NCBI RefSeq assembly: GCF_001570725.1
Contig: NZ_BCNV01000006.1
Span: 62,001 to 126,000 of the forward strand
DNA length: 64,000 bases
Source: Paenibacillus amylolyticus
GTDB taxonomy: Bacteria; Bacillota; Bacilli; Paenibacillales; Paenibacillaceae
Reading direction: 5' to 3'
In this document: piece after piece, positions 24,678-33,402 of the stretch
Position numbering within the stretch: position 1 is the stretch's first letter
Layout of the letters: every line of letters begins with the position of its first letter
Notes under the pieces: model-generated
What the model was told of the DNA's origin: nothing
Database searches by the model: none
Seen by the model: the letters and a program-made list of their open reading frames with translations, nothing else
Translations under genes and position numbers: made by a program

Positions 24678-25709
24678 ATGAAAAGAGGTTTATCGTTCGT
24701 CTTATCGATCATCATGTTGGCTATTTTGTTGGCAGCTTGTGGAACTTCGGCTTCAAAAGACGAACAATCCGCCCAAGGCAGTGATTCGGAGAAATCTCTT
24801 CGGATGGCCCTCGTACTTCCCGAAAAAATAGGGGTTAACCCTTTCTTTGTACAGATGGATGAAGGCTTCAAAAAAGCAGGCGAAGAATTCAAAGTAGATA
24901 CCAAGACGATTGAATCAACAGACCCGGCAGCATTTGAACAAAATCTGCGTGCTGCGGTTGCCGAAAATTATGATCTGATTATTACAGCCACTTTCCAGGC
25001 AGAAGATGCATTGAAGAAAGTCGCTGCAGAAAATCCGGACAAGTCCTTTGCGATTGTAGATACCACAGTTGATCTGCCTAACGTACGTAGCGTTGGTTTC
25101 CGTGAATATGAAGGGGCGTACCTGCTTGGTGCCGCTGCCGGATTGTCCACTAAAACAGATAAAGTCGGCATGATCGCAGCAATGGATGTTCCATTGATCA
25201 AGAAATATACGGAAGGTTTCAAAGCGGGATTGGAATCCGTGAATCCAGATGCAGAATTCTTGGTGAACTATGTAGGTGGATTTAATGACCCGGCCAAAGC
25301 AAAAGAATTGGCGCTGGTACAATTCGGCAAAGGCGCTGACTTCATCGCTGGCGCATCCGCTGTAGGTGATCTCGGCGTGTTCGAAGCAGCGAAAGAAAAA
25401 GGCTTCTATACTTCCGGTCAGGATACGGACCGCACAGTTGAAGACCCGGAACATATCGTATTGTCTCAATTGAAATCAACCGATACGGTTGCTTATGAGA
25501 CCGTGAAAGATTTCGTAGAAGGCAACTTCAAAGCAGGCGCTGTTAACTACGGTTTGAAAGAAGACGGTGTAGGCCTGACTTACGTTACTCGTGATAGCGA
25601 ATCTCCGCTGAATGCTTTTGTTGGACAAGAAGTGATCGACCAAGTTAAAGCAATCAACGATGATATCGTATCCGGCAAAATCGTAGTCAAAGATCCATTG
25701 CAACAATAG
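24678..25709 (+). CDS. BMP-family nucleoside-binding lipoprotein (NupN-like)
   Basis: Substrate-binding lipoprotein of a nucleoside ABC importer, BMP/PnrA family, 343 residues. Signal peptide and lipobox LAAC put the lipidated Cys at residue 21. The mature part shows ITATFQAEDALKKVAAENPDKSFAIVD, GAYLLGAAAG and KVGMIAAMDVP, standard for this family. ATG 24678 lies about ten bases after AAAGGGG; a start at 24654 would precede the site. It heads an operon with an ATPase and two permeases, the order of B. subtilis nupNOPQ, which imports guanosine and other nucleosides. A hairpin terminator after it probably lowers expression of the later genes. Confidence 0.88.
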   Translation: MKRGLSFVLSIIMLAILLAACGTSASKDEQSAQGSDSEKSLRMALVLPEKIGVNPFFVQMDEGFKKAGEEFKVDTKTIESTDPAAFEQNLRAAVAENYDLIITATFQAEDALKKVAAENPDKSFAIVDTTVDLPNVRSVGFREYEGAYLLGAAAGLSTKTDKVGMIAAMDVPLIKKYTEGFKAGLESVNPDAEFLVNYVGGFNDPAKAKELALVQFGKGADFIAGASAVGDLGVFEAAKEKGFYTSGQDTDRTVEDPEHIVLSQLKSTDTVAYETVKDFVEGNFKAGAVNYGLKEDGVGLTYVTRDSESPLNAFVGQEVIDQVKAINDDIVSGKIVVKDPLQQ

Positions 25710-25750
25710 TTTTAAATGTTCTTTTCAATGAATGAGTGATGGAATTGATC

Positions 25751-25780
25751 AGCCGGCTGCCCGATCAGGCAGCCGGTTTT
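25751..25780 (+). terminator. Intra-operon terminator (attenuator) after the binding-protein gene
   Basis: CCGGCTGCC pairs with GGCAGCCGG (25753-25776), followed by TTTT. It lies between the lipoprotein and ATPase genes, a usual place for a partial terminator that yields more binding protein than transporter. Confidence 0.7.
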
Positions 25781-25823
25781 GCTGCTATTAAATGACCGAG
25801 ACCGAGGGGAGCGAACGCGAGAT

Positions 25824-27323
25824 ATGCTGTTGGAGATGGAGCACATTACGAAGAAATACGGCGGCTTCACCGCTAACCGTGACATCCGTTTTAATTTGCG
25901 TGAGGGAGAGATTCATGCCCTTGTAGGTGAGAACGGGGCCGGTAAAACAACCCTGATGCGCATGCTGTACGGTATGGAACAGCCCACGTCAGGTACAATC
26001 AAAGTCCGTGGACGCGAGGTGAGCTTTGCCACGCCGTCCCAGGCGATGGCAAGTGGCATCGGCATGGTGCACCAGCATTTCATGCTGTTCCCTTCCTTTA
26101 CGGTGGCGGAGAACATCGTGATCGGACGTGAACCGGCTAAGGCAGGTGCATTTGACCGCAAAAAAGCAGCGGCCCAGGTGAACGAGCTTGGCAGACAATA
26201 TGGCATGCCGGTTGACCCGTGGAAGAAAGTGTCCGAGTGCCCACTTGGCATGCAGCAGCGTGTTGAAATTCTCAAAGTGCTGCATCAGGGCGCAGACATC
26301 ATTATATTGGATGAACCTTCGGCGGTACTGACTCCGCTTGAAGTGAAGGAACTGCTGGCGAACATGAAATCTCTCGCTAAGCTGGGCAAAACCTTTGTAC
26401 TGATTACACATAAGCTGCAAGAAGTCATGGATGTAGCCGACCGAATTACGGTGCTTCGGGATGGTCAGGTGACAGGTACCTTGGAAGCCAAGGATACACA
26501 TGTGGAGGAATTATCTCGTCTGATGGTTGGTCGTGAACTTGTGCGTATGGACAAGCAGCCGTCGGTTCCAGCGGAGGCTGTGCTTCAGGTGGAAGGGGTC
26601 AATCTGTCCGGGGCTAAGGATCGTTCGGCGCTCAAGGATATCCACATGGAGGTTCGAAAAGGCGAGGTCGTTGGCATAGCAGGCATCTCGGGTAACGGCC
26701 AGTCAGAACTAATTCAGGTCATTGCAGGACTGCGTAAGGCAGACAATGGTCGTGTCTTGCTTTCAGGTCAGGATACTACGAACTGGCCTGTGCGACGCAT
26801 TCGGGAGCATGGACTTGCTCATATCCCGGAAGATCGCTACATGTGGGGAGCGGCAAAGGACGCAAGCGTTCGTGAGAATGGACTGATGGGACACCATCAT
26901 CGCCTGCAGTCACGTGGCATTATTAAAGCCAAAGCGGCAAGAACGATGGTAGAGGGCTGGATTAAACAGTTTAGCATCAAGACGGGTTCTGCGGAGACGA
27001 AGGCACAGTTTTTATCCGGAGGAAACTTGCAGAAGCTAATTGCTGCCCGTGAATTTGCACAGGATACGCCGTTTCTGATTGCAGCTGAACCGACTCGTGG
27101 TGTGGATATTGGAGCCATGGAGACGATCCATGCTGAATTGTTACGCAAACGCAGTGAGGGTGCGGGTATTCTACTCATTTCATCCGAGTTGTCCGAGATT
27201 TTGCAATTATCTGATCGGATTATTGTCATGTATGAAGGTGAGATTGCCGGAGAACTGCGAGCAGAGGAAGCGACAGAGGAACAGATCAGTTTGTTAATGG
27301 CAGGAGGGAAAGAGCGGATATGA
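25824..27323 (+). CDS. Nucleoside ABC transporter ATP-binding protein with two ABC domains (NupO-like)
   Basis: About 499 residues forming two ATPase domains in tandem, as in sugar and nucleoside importers of the RbsA/YufO kind. The first domain has GENGAGKTT and CPLGMQQRVEI in place of a strict LSGGQ; the second has GISGNGQSE, a degenerate Walker A, and LSGGNLQK with AAEPTRGVD. Asymmetric domains are normal in this group. ATG 25824 starts the family-typical MLLEMEHITKKYGG; a GAGGGGAG site lies about 15 bases upstream, longer than ideal, but a TTG start at 25779 would lie inside the terminator. The gene ends in an ATGA overlap with the next permease. Confidence 0.85.
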   Translation: MLLEMEHITKKYGGFTANRDIRFNLREGEIHALVGENGAGKTTLMRMLYGMEQPTSGTIKVRGREVSFATPSQAMASGIGMVHQHFMLFPSFTVAENIVIGREPAKAGAFDRKKAAAQVNELGRQYGMPVDPWKKVSECPLGMQQRVEILKVLHQGADIIILDEPSAVLTPLEVKELLANMKSLAKLGKTFVLITHKLQEVMDVADRITVLRDGQVTGTLEAKDTHVEELSRLMVGRELVRMDKQPSVPAEAVLQVEGVNLSGAKDRSALKDIHMEVRKGEVVGIAGISGNGQSELIQVIAGLRKADNGRVLLSGQDTTNWPVRRIREHGLAHIPEDRYMWGAAKDASVRENGLMGHHHRLQSRGIIKAKAARTMVEGWIKQFSIKTGSAETKAQFLSGGNLQKLIAAREFAQDTPFLIAAEPTRGVDIGAMETIHAELLRKRSEGAGILLISSELSEILQLSDRIIVMYEGEIAGELRAEEATEEQISLLMAGGKERI

Positions 27324-28387
27324 ATCGGGTAAAAGAAACACTTCGCGGACTCGTACAGCCGCTGCTTGCCGTATTCATCGGTCTGCTTGCAGGGGCTGTA
27401 GCGATTCTGATCGTTGGTGGTAATGTGGTAGATACGTATGCGGAGATGTGGAAAGGGGCCTTCGGCAACTTCTACTTCTTCACCAATACGTTGGCTCGTT
27501 CCACACCAATCATCTTGGCGGGGCTTGGCGTAGCATTGGCATTCCGTGCCGGATTTTTCAACATGGGAGCCGAAGGCCAGATGATTCTTGGCGGGCTCAG
27601 TGCCGCGCTCACGGCGCTCTATCTGCCAGGACCAGGCTGGTTCGTGTGTATTGCTGCGATTGTGGCTGGTATTGTTGCCGGGGGAATCTGGTCGCTGTTT
27701 GCAGGTTGGCTAGATGCTCGATTCGGCATGAACTTGTTGATCACTACTTTACTACTTAATTATATTGCCATTTACTTTGGCGGATACATGGTCTCCTATC
27801 CATTCAAGGATCGGACTGGATCTGCAGCAATGGCCCAGACACCGATGATTGATCAGAGTATCTGGTTGCCGAAGTTGTTCCAAGGCATGGGTCTGCATGC
27901 TGGCTTCATTATTGCCATTGTAGCGGCTATTCTGATCTACTGGTTCACACATAAAACGGTGACTGGTTACGAGATCCGCATGCTCGGCAGCAACCCGTCC
28001 TTTGCAACCTACGGTGGTGTTCGCCGCATTCGCATGATGATGTTGTCCATGGTCATTAGTGGTGGACTTGCTGGACTCGCGGGTGCGGGGGAAGTGCTCG
28101 GTACACAGTACCGTTTCCTTGATGGCTCATTGTCATCGGCGAGCTATGCATGGAGCGGCATTATGGCAACGCTACTTGCCCGCTCGCATCCACTCGGTAC
28201 AGCTGTGGCAGCTATTTTGCTGGCTGCGTTACAGACAGGTGCCATGGGGATGGAACGGAATACGGATGTGCCGCTGGAAGTCGGCAGTGTCATCCAGGCT
28301 GTATTGACGTTATTTGTATCAGCTCAGATCGGTTATTCATTCCTGAAGCGGAGAAAGGAGAAAAAGTCCAATGCAACAACTGTTTGA
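27320..28387 (+). CDS. Nucleoside ABC transporter permease (NupP-like)
   Basis: 355-residue membrane subunit of the BPD_transp_2 family (RbsC/YufP type) with about nine or ten hydrophobic helices. Family landmarks are GLGVALAFRAGFFNMGAEGQMILGG and, near the end, EIRMLGSNPSFATYGGV and GGLAGLAGAGEVLG. It pairs with the next gene's product to form the channel. The start codon overlaps the ATPase stop by four bases and the end overlaps the second permease by 17, so the operon is tightly coupled. Nucleoside specificity is inferred from the BMP lipoprotein. Confidence 0.9.
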   Translation: MNRVKETLRGLVQPLLAVFIGLLAGAVAILIVGGNVVDTYAEMWKGAFGNFYFFTNTLARSTPIILAGLGVALAFRAGFFNMGAEGQMILGGLSAALTALYLPGPGWFVCIAAIVAGIVAGGIWSLFAGWLDARFGMNLLITTLLLNYIAIYFGGYMVSYPFKDRTGSAAMAQTPMIDQSIWLPKLFQGMGLHAGFIIAIVAAILIYWFTHKTVTGYEIRMLGSNPSFATYGGVRRIRMMMLSMVISGGLAGLAGAGEVLGTQYRFLDGSLSSASYAWSGIMATLLARSHPLGTAVAAILLAALQTGAMGMERNTDVPLEVGSVIQAVLTLFVSAQIGYSFLKRRKEKKSNATTV

Positions 28388-29294
28388 TGCAGCCATGTTT
28401 GGCTCAACCTTGCGGATTATGACTCCAATCCTGCTTGCAGCGCTCGGTGGGGCTTTATGTTCTCGTGTCGGTCTGTTTAACGTGGGTCTTGAAGGACTGG
28501 TTCTGATCGGTGCATTCTCCGCCATTGTCGGCAATTATCTGTTTGGCAATGTGCTGCTGGCTGTACTCTTTTCCATTATAATTGTGATGTTATTCTCGGC
28601 GCTCTTTGCCTTTATAAGCATTAATCTGAAGGCCAACGCCATCGTGGTCGGGATCTCGCTCAACTTCCTGGCTGCGGGGGTGACAACCTTTGCACTGCGT
28701 GCGATTTTTGATGTAAAAGGTGCATACTACGACAAAGACATGGTGGGACTTCCCAAGTGGGATATTCCGCTGATTAAGGACATTCCGTGGGTCGGCGATG
28801 TAATATCGGGACATAGTCCGCTGGTTTACCTCGGTATTGTGCTCGTTATTGGACTACAATTCTATCTGTTCAAAAGTGTATCTGGCTTCCGTCTGCGCTC
28901 GGTCGGTGAGAACCCGATTGCAGCACAGAGCATCGGGATCAAGGTACGTGGCATCCAGTATGGTGCCGTTCTGATGTGCGGCGTGTTGTGTGCTCTCGCT
29001 GGAGCACAGTTGTCGCTCGGTCAGGTAACGATGTTTACCGAAGGTATGACCGCTGGTCGTGGCTTTATCGCGCTGGTGGCAACGATGTTAGGACAAGCGA
29101 ATCCGCTTGGCGTCATGGGCTCCAGTGTGCTGTTCGGCTTCATGGAAGCATTGAGTATACGTCTGCAAGGATTCTCCCTGCCAACCCATTTCACGTTGAT
29201 GCTGCCGTATATTGTGACGCTGGTCGCGATGTTCTTTTTCAAAGACCGTACCTATGCACAGGATGCACTGAAAGCGGGCGGAAGCTCGCGTTAA
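28371..29294 (+). CDS. Nucleoside ABC transporter permease (NupQ-like)
   Basis: 307-residue second permease of the importer, same family as the preceding gene but shorter. It contains LGGALCSRVGLFNVGLEGLVLIGA, FRLRSVGENPIAAQSIGIKVRGIQ and LCALAGAQLSLGQVTMF. About eight hydrophobic helices can be counted. The start lies inside the end of the upstream permease gene, with AGGAG in GGAGAAAGGAGAAA just before. Forty-seven bases downstream begins a molybdopterin oxidoreductase on the same strand, followed by a nucleoside phosphorylase. Confidence 0.9.
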   Translation: MQQLFDAAMFGSTLRIMTPILLAALGGALCSRVGLFNVGLEGLVLIGAFSAIVGNYLFGNVLLAVLFSIIIVMLFSALFAFISINLKANAIVVGISLNFLAAGVTTFALRAIFDVKGAYYDKDMVGLPKWDIPLIKDIPWVGDVISGHSPLVYLGIVLVIGLQFYLFKSVSGFRLRSVGENPIAAQSIGIKVRGIQYGAVLMCGVLCALAGAQLSLGQVTMFTEGMTAGRGFIALVATMLGQANPLGVMGSSVLFGFMEALSIRLQGFSLPTHFTLMLPYIVTLVAMFFFKDRTYAQDALKAGGSSR

Positions 29295-29341
29295 TTCCTG
29301 AATGCCTATGCTAGAGACAGTAAAAGAAGGAGGGATTCCAC

Positions 29342-30013
29342 TTGCATAACAAGGCTGAACGTTTGAAAAAAAGTAAAAGCCCGGCATCCAAAACAGGCAA
29401 CGATCACGGAGATCGGCTGCCGCCGGGACAGATGCTGACGGAGAAATTCCCGATTCTGCATGAAGGGGAAGTGCCGGAATATGACCTGTCCACGTGGGAT
29501 CTGAAGGTATTCGGCGAAGTCGAAGAGGAAAAGGTCTTCTCCCTAGCTGAGTTGCAAGCGATGCCTCAGGTGAATACGGTGAGTGATATTCACTGTGTCA
29601 CACGCTGGTCGAAATTCGATACGCCGTGGGAAGGGATTCGCTTTTCCGATTTTGTGAAGCTTCTGGGGGTTAAACCGGAAGCAAAATACGTCATGATCCA
29701 TGCGGATCATGATTATGAGACGAATGTACCGCTCGAAGAGTTGATGCATGATGATGTATTGCTTGCATTCAAATATAACGGCGAGCCACTAACGCCCAAG
29801 CATGGTTTTCCGCTGCGTATGGTCGTGCCACAACTCTACTTCTGGAAGAGTGCGAAGTGGATACGTGGACTGGAGTTTATGACAGAAGACCGGAACGGAT
29901 TCTGGGAAGTGAATGGTTTCCACCATTTTGCCGATCCGTTCAAGGAACAACGATTCTCGGGTGAAGACCTGCCAATTCCGGAAGACGAGTGGACGAAGAA
30001 GGAGTTTGATTGA
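29342..30013 (+). CDS. Sulfite-oxidase-type molybdopterin oxidoreductase (YuiH-like)
   Basis: 223 residues of the oxidoreductase molybdopterin-binding fold, similar to B. subtilis YuiH. Cys85 in SDIHCVTRWS is the residue expected to bind molybdenum; PWEGIRFSDF, HADHDYETNV and KHGFPLRMVVPQLYFWKSAKWI line the cofactor pocket. There is no twin-arginine signal, so it seems cytoplasmic, unlike MsrP or sulfite oxidases. The natural substrate is unknown. The start is TTG 29342, seven bases after AAGGAGGG. It sits between the nucleoside importer and a nucleoside phosphorylase, a position worth noting because it could point to a purine-related substrate. Confidence 0.83.
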   Translation: MHNKAERLKKSKSPASKTGNDHGDRLPPGQMLTEKFPILHEGEVPEYDLSTWDLKVFGEVEEEKVFSLAELQAMPQVNTVSDIHCVTRWSKFDTPWEGIRFSDFVKLLGVKPEAKYVMIHADHDYETNVPLEELMHDDVLLAFKYNGEPLTPKHGFPLRMVVPQLYFWKSAKWIRGLEFMTEDRNGFWEVNGFHHFADPFKEQRFSGEDLPIPEDEWTKKEFD

Positions 30014-30014
30014 G

Positions 30015-30773
30015 ATGTTGATGCCTATTTTGCAGATTCATTCGGAAGACATGCCGGCATACGCCATCGTCTGTGGCGATCCGGCACGAGCGGAGAAGAT
30101 TTCCCGCAAGCTGGAGCAGGCGAAAGAACTGGCGTTCAGTCGGGAGTATCGCACGTTTGTTGGTTTGTATGAAGGGGTACAGATGGCTGTAGTCAGCCAT
30201 GGTGTAGGTTCACCGGGAGCAGCTGTCTGCTTCGAGGAATTGATTCGCGCGGGTGTAACGACTCTGATTCGTGTTGGTACAGCGGGATCGTATACAGCCG
30301 ATTATCCGGCAGGTAGTGTGATTGTGAGTACAGCCGCTGTTCGATCAGACGGATTGACTCGCCAACTGGTGCCAGATGGTTTCCCTGCGGTAGCGGACAT
30401 TGGGGTGACACAAGCGTTGATCGAAGCTGCTCGTGAGCAGGAGAGCGCAGATGCTGCAACATTTGCAGGCAAAGTGGGCGTTGGTATCACCGTAACGCTG
30501 GATGCGTTCTTTGCAGGCGTGGAAGAGATTCCACACCGCAAGTACAAGCAGGCTGGAGCGCTTGGGGCCGAGATGGAAATTGCGGCCCTCTACATCGTCA
30601 GCACCTTGCGTGGTGCTCGCGCCGGAGCGATTGTCGCGATCGATGGATTCGCAGACAGCGATCTGGCTGCCGAGTATGATCCGCATACGGATGCGGTTGG
30701 ACAAGCGGTGGAGCACGAGATTAATGCAGCGCTACGTGCGCTAGCGGTGCTTGCTCGTCAGGATCAGGCATGA
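30015..30773 (+). CDS. Nucleoside phosphorylase (uridine phosphorylase family)
   Basis: 252-residue enzyme of the PNP/UDP family, which splits nucleosides with phosphate to base plus ribose-1-phosphate. Landmarks: CGDPARAEKIS near the N-terminus (phosphate loop), SHGVGSPGAAVCFEELI, LIRVGTAGSY and EMEIAALYIVS, where the EME glutamates bind ribose. ATG 30015 has GAAGGAG about ten bases upstream and lies one base after the stop of the preceding gene. Together with the importer it would let the cell take up and break down nucleosides. Uridine versus purine preference cannot be decided by eye. Confidence 0.87.
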   Translation: MLMPILQIHSEDMPAYAIVCGDPARAEKISRKLEQAKELAFSREYRTFVGLYEGVQMAVVSHGVGSPGAAVCFEELIRAGVTTLIRVGTAGSYTADYPAGSVIVSTAAVRSDGLTRQLVPDGFPAVADIGVTQALIEAAREQESADAATFAGKVGVGITVTLDAFFAGVEEIPHRKYKQAGALGAEMEIAALYIVSTLRGARAGAIVAIDGFADSDLAAEYDPHTDAVGQAVEHEINAALRALAVLARQDQA

Positions 30774-30828
30774 TACGAAACTAGGAAATTAATCGTTAAA
30801 GTCCACCTGAGATGGACCATAAGGAAAG

Positions 30829-30876
30829 AGGGCATCCTGTAAGGTCATGAACATGACCAGTGGGATGCCTTTTTTG
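30829..30876 (+). terminator. Terminator closing the nucleoside operon
   Basis: GGGCATCC pairs with GGGATGCCT around an inner GGTCAT/ATGACC hairpin, followed by TTTTTT. Confidence 0.85.
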
Positions 30877-30898
30877 TGCTTTAAAGAGAGTGCATCCA

Positions 30899-31096
30899 CT
30901 TAACGAACTCAGCACGTCTTATTCGGGCGGAAATCGCAAGTGCGAAATTCTAACGAATCTTAGGCACGCTAAAGCCTGGATAGGTCCCTTTTTTCCAACC
31001 AATTCGATGAATTACTGTGATATAACGTGTCTGAGATTCGTTACATTTTCATTTCGCCTATATTTGCCCTTATAAGGTGTGTACGATTCGTTAGCT
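30899..31096. repeat. Dispersed intergenic repeat R1, copy A
   Basis: A 198-bp non-coding element with four related motifs: TAACGAAC at 30901, TAACGAATC at 30951, GATTCGTTA at 31035 and GATTCGTTAG at 31085. The first two point one way and the last two the other. Inner motifs extend into an 18-bp inverted repeat with two mismatches (30951-30968 with 31026-31043). Copy B at 45954-46152 is the same element in reverse orientation with the same motif spacing. It fills most of the gap between the nucleoside operon and the small gene at 31194. Confidence 0.75.
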
Positions 31097-31193
31097 CTGA
31101 CGCCTGTCTCTCGTGGAGAATGATAATGCAGAAAATGGGCACGTTATATAAAGGAACATCAACATGAATACGAAAAAAAGGGAGGACTCTACG

Positions 31194-31379
31194 ATGACAC
31201 AGAACAATCAACCTCAGGACGAGGCGGAAATTCGCAACAAGCTGGATGAAGACGGGGATTCCTTGATGGAGAAAAAGAAAATTTTGAGCGGAGTGGACAT
31301 TGAGCCACAGGCGGACGAATGGGCAGCGAAGCCATCACCTGTTGCTTTTAATGAAGGAAATGCTTCTTCGAAAAAATAA
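31194..31379 (+). CDS. Small acidic protein of unknown function, 61 residues
   Basis: Hydrophilic, acidic and probably disordered product without Cys or membrane segment; residues 8-30 are rich in Glu, Asp, Asn and Lys. ATG 31194 has a strong GGGAGG eight bases upstream. An alternative in-frame ATG at 31164 also has AAGGAA upstream and would add ten residues. A terminator follows at once, so it is a single-gene unit downstream of repeat R1. No family recognised. Confidence 0.62.
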   Translation: MTQNNQPQDEAEIRNKLDEDGDSLMEKKKILSGVDIEPQADEWAAKPSPVAFNEGNASSKK

Positions 31380-31424
31380 ACAATGAGCATCACATGGGCT
31401 TGATGGAATGAAGATAAATTTAGC

Positions 31425-31457
31425 GAAGCAGGTACCTGATGGTATCTGCTTTTTCGT
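31425..31457 (+). terminator. Terminator after the 61-residue gene
   Basis: AAGCAGGTACC pairs with GGTATCTGCTT around TGAT, followed by a T run. Confidence 0.75.
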
Positions 31458-31499
31458 TGTATAATAATGTAAAATTCATGTGATGAAAGAGTGATGAGG

Positions 31500-31988
31500 A
31501 TGAGTACTGGGACGATTAACATCAGAAAGGCAGAACTGAGGGACTACTCTGGCGTGTCATTGCTGATGGATGAGCTGCATCAGATGCATGTCGAGGCGCG
31601 CCCGGATATATACAGAGCGTTAGAGACCAGAATGGAGAAAAAGGAGTTTACCGAACTACTGGAAACGGACAAGCGTTACATGTATGTTGCCGAGTCTTTG
31701 GAAACGGGCTTGATTCTGGGTTACGGGAGTGCGCAGTTAAGTATTATTCAAGATAACTCATTGATGGTGGATCGCAAGATGCTGTACATCCATGAACTTG
31801 TAGTGGATACCAAGCATCGGGGTCAAGGAACAGGAAAGCTGTTAATTCAAGCTTTGATTGAACTTGGAAGAGAGCTTCAGGCAGACAGCGTAGAATTATC
31901 CGTGTCGACGTTTAACTCTGGTGCGCAGGCCTTCTATGAACAGATGGGTCTAGTCGTCCGCAGTAGCAGGATGGAGTATACCTTGTAA
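31500..31988 (+). CDS. GNAT-family N-acetyltransferase
   Basis: 162-residue acetyl-CoA-dependent transferase. The acetyl-CoA loop is visible as VVDTKHRGQGTGKLLIQALIELG (R/Q-x-x-G-x-G/A), preceded by the IHEL strand and followed by VELSVSTFNSGAQAFYEQMGL, the classic C-terminal GNAT pattern. The acceptor is unknown; the N-terminal half (residues 1-70) is helical and may form the substrate pocket. ATG 31500 follows AAAGAG by about eight bases; GTG 31491 would be three codons longer. A phosphotransferase gene follows 32 bases later, so the two may be co-transcribed. Confidence 0.83.
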   Translation: MSTGTINIRKAELRDYSGVSLLMDELHQMHVEARPDIYRALETRMEKKEFTELLETDKRYMYVAESLETGLILGYGSAQLSIIQDNSLMVDRKMLYIHELVVDTKHRGQGTGKLLIQALIELGRELQADSVELSVSTFNSGAQAFYEQMGLVVRSSRMEYTL

Positions 31989-32020
31989 GGCGGGACCAGT
32001 AGAGTGAAAGGAACATTGGC

Positions 32021-33310
32021 ATGGAGGGGAGGTGGATGAAAGGGATGAGAAGCATTAATGAAAAAGAACAACTGGGCCAGAATAGCATTCTGCAATCTAC
32101 TGAGGATGTGGAATATCTTGTTCGCAGTGTGCAAAAACTGCTGGAAGAGCCTGACGCAGTAATACAATCTTGGGAAGCTGAACCCCTCAATCCGGGGCTA
32201 CTTAATTTCACCACATCAGGTATTTATCGAATCCGTGGAACGGCTACCGTAGTTGGAGCATCACTGTCATGGTCACTTATTTTGAAATACATTAAACCGG
32301 ACTCAGCAGAGAAGGAAGATGTTACATACCATAACTATTGGAAAAGAGAAGCAAAGGTATTCTCATCAGGGATACTCGAATATTTGCCGGGATGTATCAT
32401 AGCTCCCCGTTGTTTCGCTGTACAGGATAGAGCGGATCACACCATTGGGTTGTGGATGGAAGATGTGTCTCATCATTCGAAATGTGATCATGTCTGGCCT
32501 CTGGACGATTGGGGATGGATTGCGGAACGTCTTGGTGAATTTCACGGAGCTTACCTCACGGGAACTTCTTCACTACCCCAACAAGAATGGATCTGTCCGT
32601 ATTGGCTCAAATCCTGGGTTAGGGGGTGTCGTCAGTATGCCCCTTCAATCCAAGAGCCTAAATTGGAAAGTGGATTTGGTGATGATGATACTGGAGCTAG
32701 AGGAAGGCGTATTGGCGTAGGTGTTTCCGAGAGGCAAGCCATTGCAGGAAGTAAACAGGAGCAGGCCCATTCGATCTGGCAGTGGTTCAACCAATATAGC
32801 GAGCAGATGGACAAGGTTTTAAATACACTTGAACAATTGCCACGAGTTCTGTCACATCAGGATTTGGGTAAAGGCAATATATTTTTGCCATCAGAACGTC
32901 TGGACGATAGCGTACTTACTCTCATTGATTGGCAATTCATGAGTATTTCTGGTGTTGGTGAAGAACTAGGGAAGCTGTTTGGGGTCAACGCAAGTTTTGG
33001 GCATATTGCAGCAGAGGACATATCTGCAGTTAAAGAGGAAGTGTTCGATCGTTACGTAGACGGACTTCGGACAGCAGGGTGGATGGGCGATGAAAGACTT
33101 GCAAGGTATGGCTACTGTGTCGCAGTTGCAGCTCGAAGTATGTGGGAAGTTCCTGAGTGGTTAAAATGGGTGGAGCAGTCATGTACTGCTTCAGATAGTA
33201 ATGAGGAGATTGATCAGAAAATAAGTACCCGTGCCCGGATCATAACTATTCAGAAAGAGATGTCATTCGAAGCAGCTGAGCTGGCTCATGTTTTATTTAA
33301 TCAGGAATAA
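32021..33310 (+). CDS. Phosphotransferase of the APH/choline-kinase superfamily
   Basis: 429-residue protein with a kinase-like fold. The catalytic loop is LSHQDLGKGNIFL (His-x-Asp and a metal-binding Asn) and the magnesium-binding motif is TLIDWQFMS, both near residues 285-310. The N-terminal lobe (about 55-140) is a nucleotide-binding region with SWSLILKYIKP supplying the likely Lys. The middle (about 190-250) contains an insertion of low similarity to known members. It may phosphorylate a small molecule; antibiotic resistance is possible for the superfamily but cannot be claimed. The start at 32021 has AAAGGAA eight bases upstream; ATG at 32036 or 32045 are alternatives. Confidence 0.75.
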   Translation: MEGRWMKGMRSINEKEQLGQNSILQSTEDVEYLVRSVQKLLEEPDAVIQSWEAEPLNPGLLNFTTSGIYRIRGTATVVGASLSWSLILKYIKPDSAEKEDVTYHNYWKREAKVFSSGILEYLPGCIIAPRCFAVQDRADHTIGLWMEDVSHHSKCDHVWPLDDWGWIAERLGEFHGAYLTGTSSLPQQEWICPYWLKSWVRGCRQYAPSIQEPKLESGFGDDDTGARGRRIGVGVSERQAIAGSKQEQAHSIWQWFNQYSEQMDKVLNTLEQLPRVLSHQDLGKGNIFLPSERLDDSVLTLIDWQFMSISGVGEELGKLFGVNASFGHIAAEDISAVKEEVFDRYVDGLRTAGWMGDERLARYGYCVAVAARSMWEVPEWLKWVEQSCTASDSNEEIDQKISTRARIITIQKEMSFEAAELAHVLFNQE

Positions 33311-33349
33311 GTCAATCCATATTCAACAAAATATCAGAATGCTCTTGAA

Positions 33350-33364
33350 TACCCCCATGGGGTA
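33350..33364. promoter_or_regulatory. CsoR operator upstream of csoR
   Basis: TACCCCCATGGGGTA, a GC-rich palindrome of the type bound by CsoR copper repressors, centred about 45 bases before the csoR start codon. A near-identical site precedes copA. Confidence 0.8.
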
Positions 33365-33402
33365 TGTTACTCTTAGAAAAGAACGAAAGAAAAGGGGTGT
33401 TC

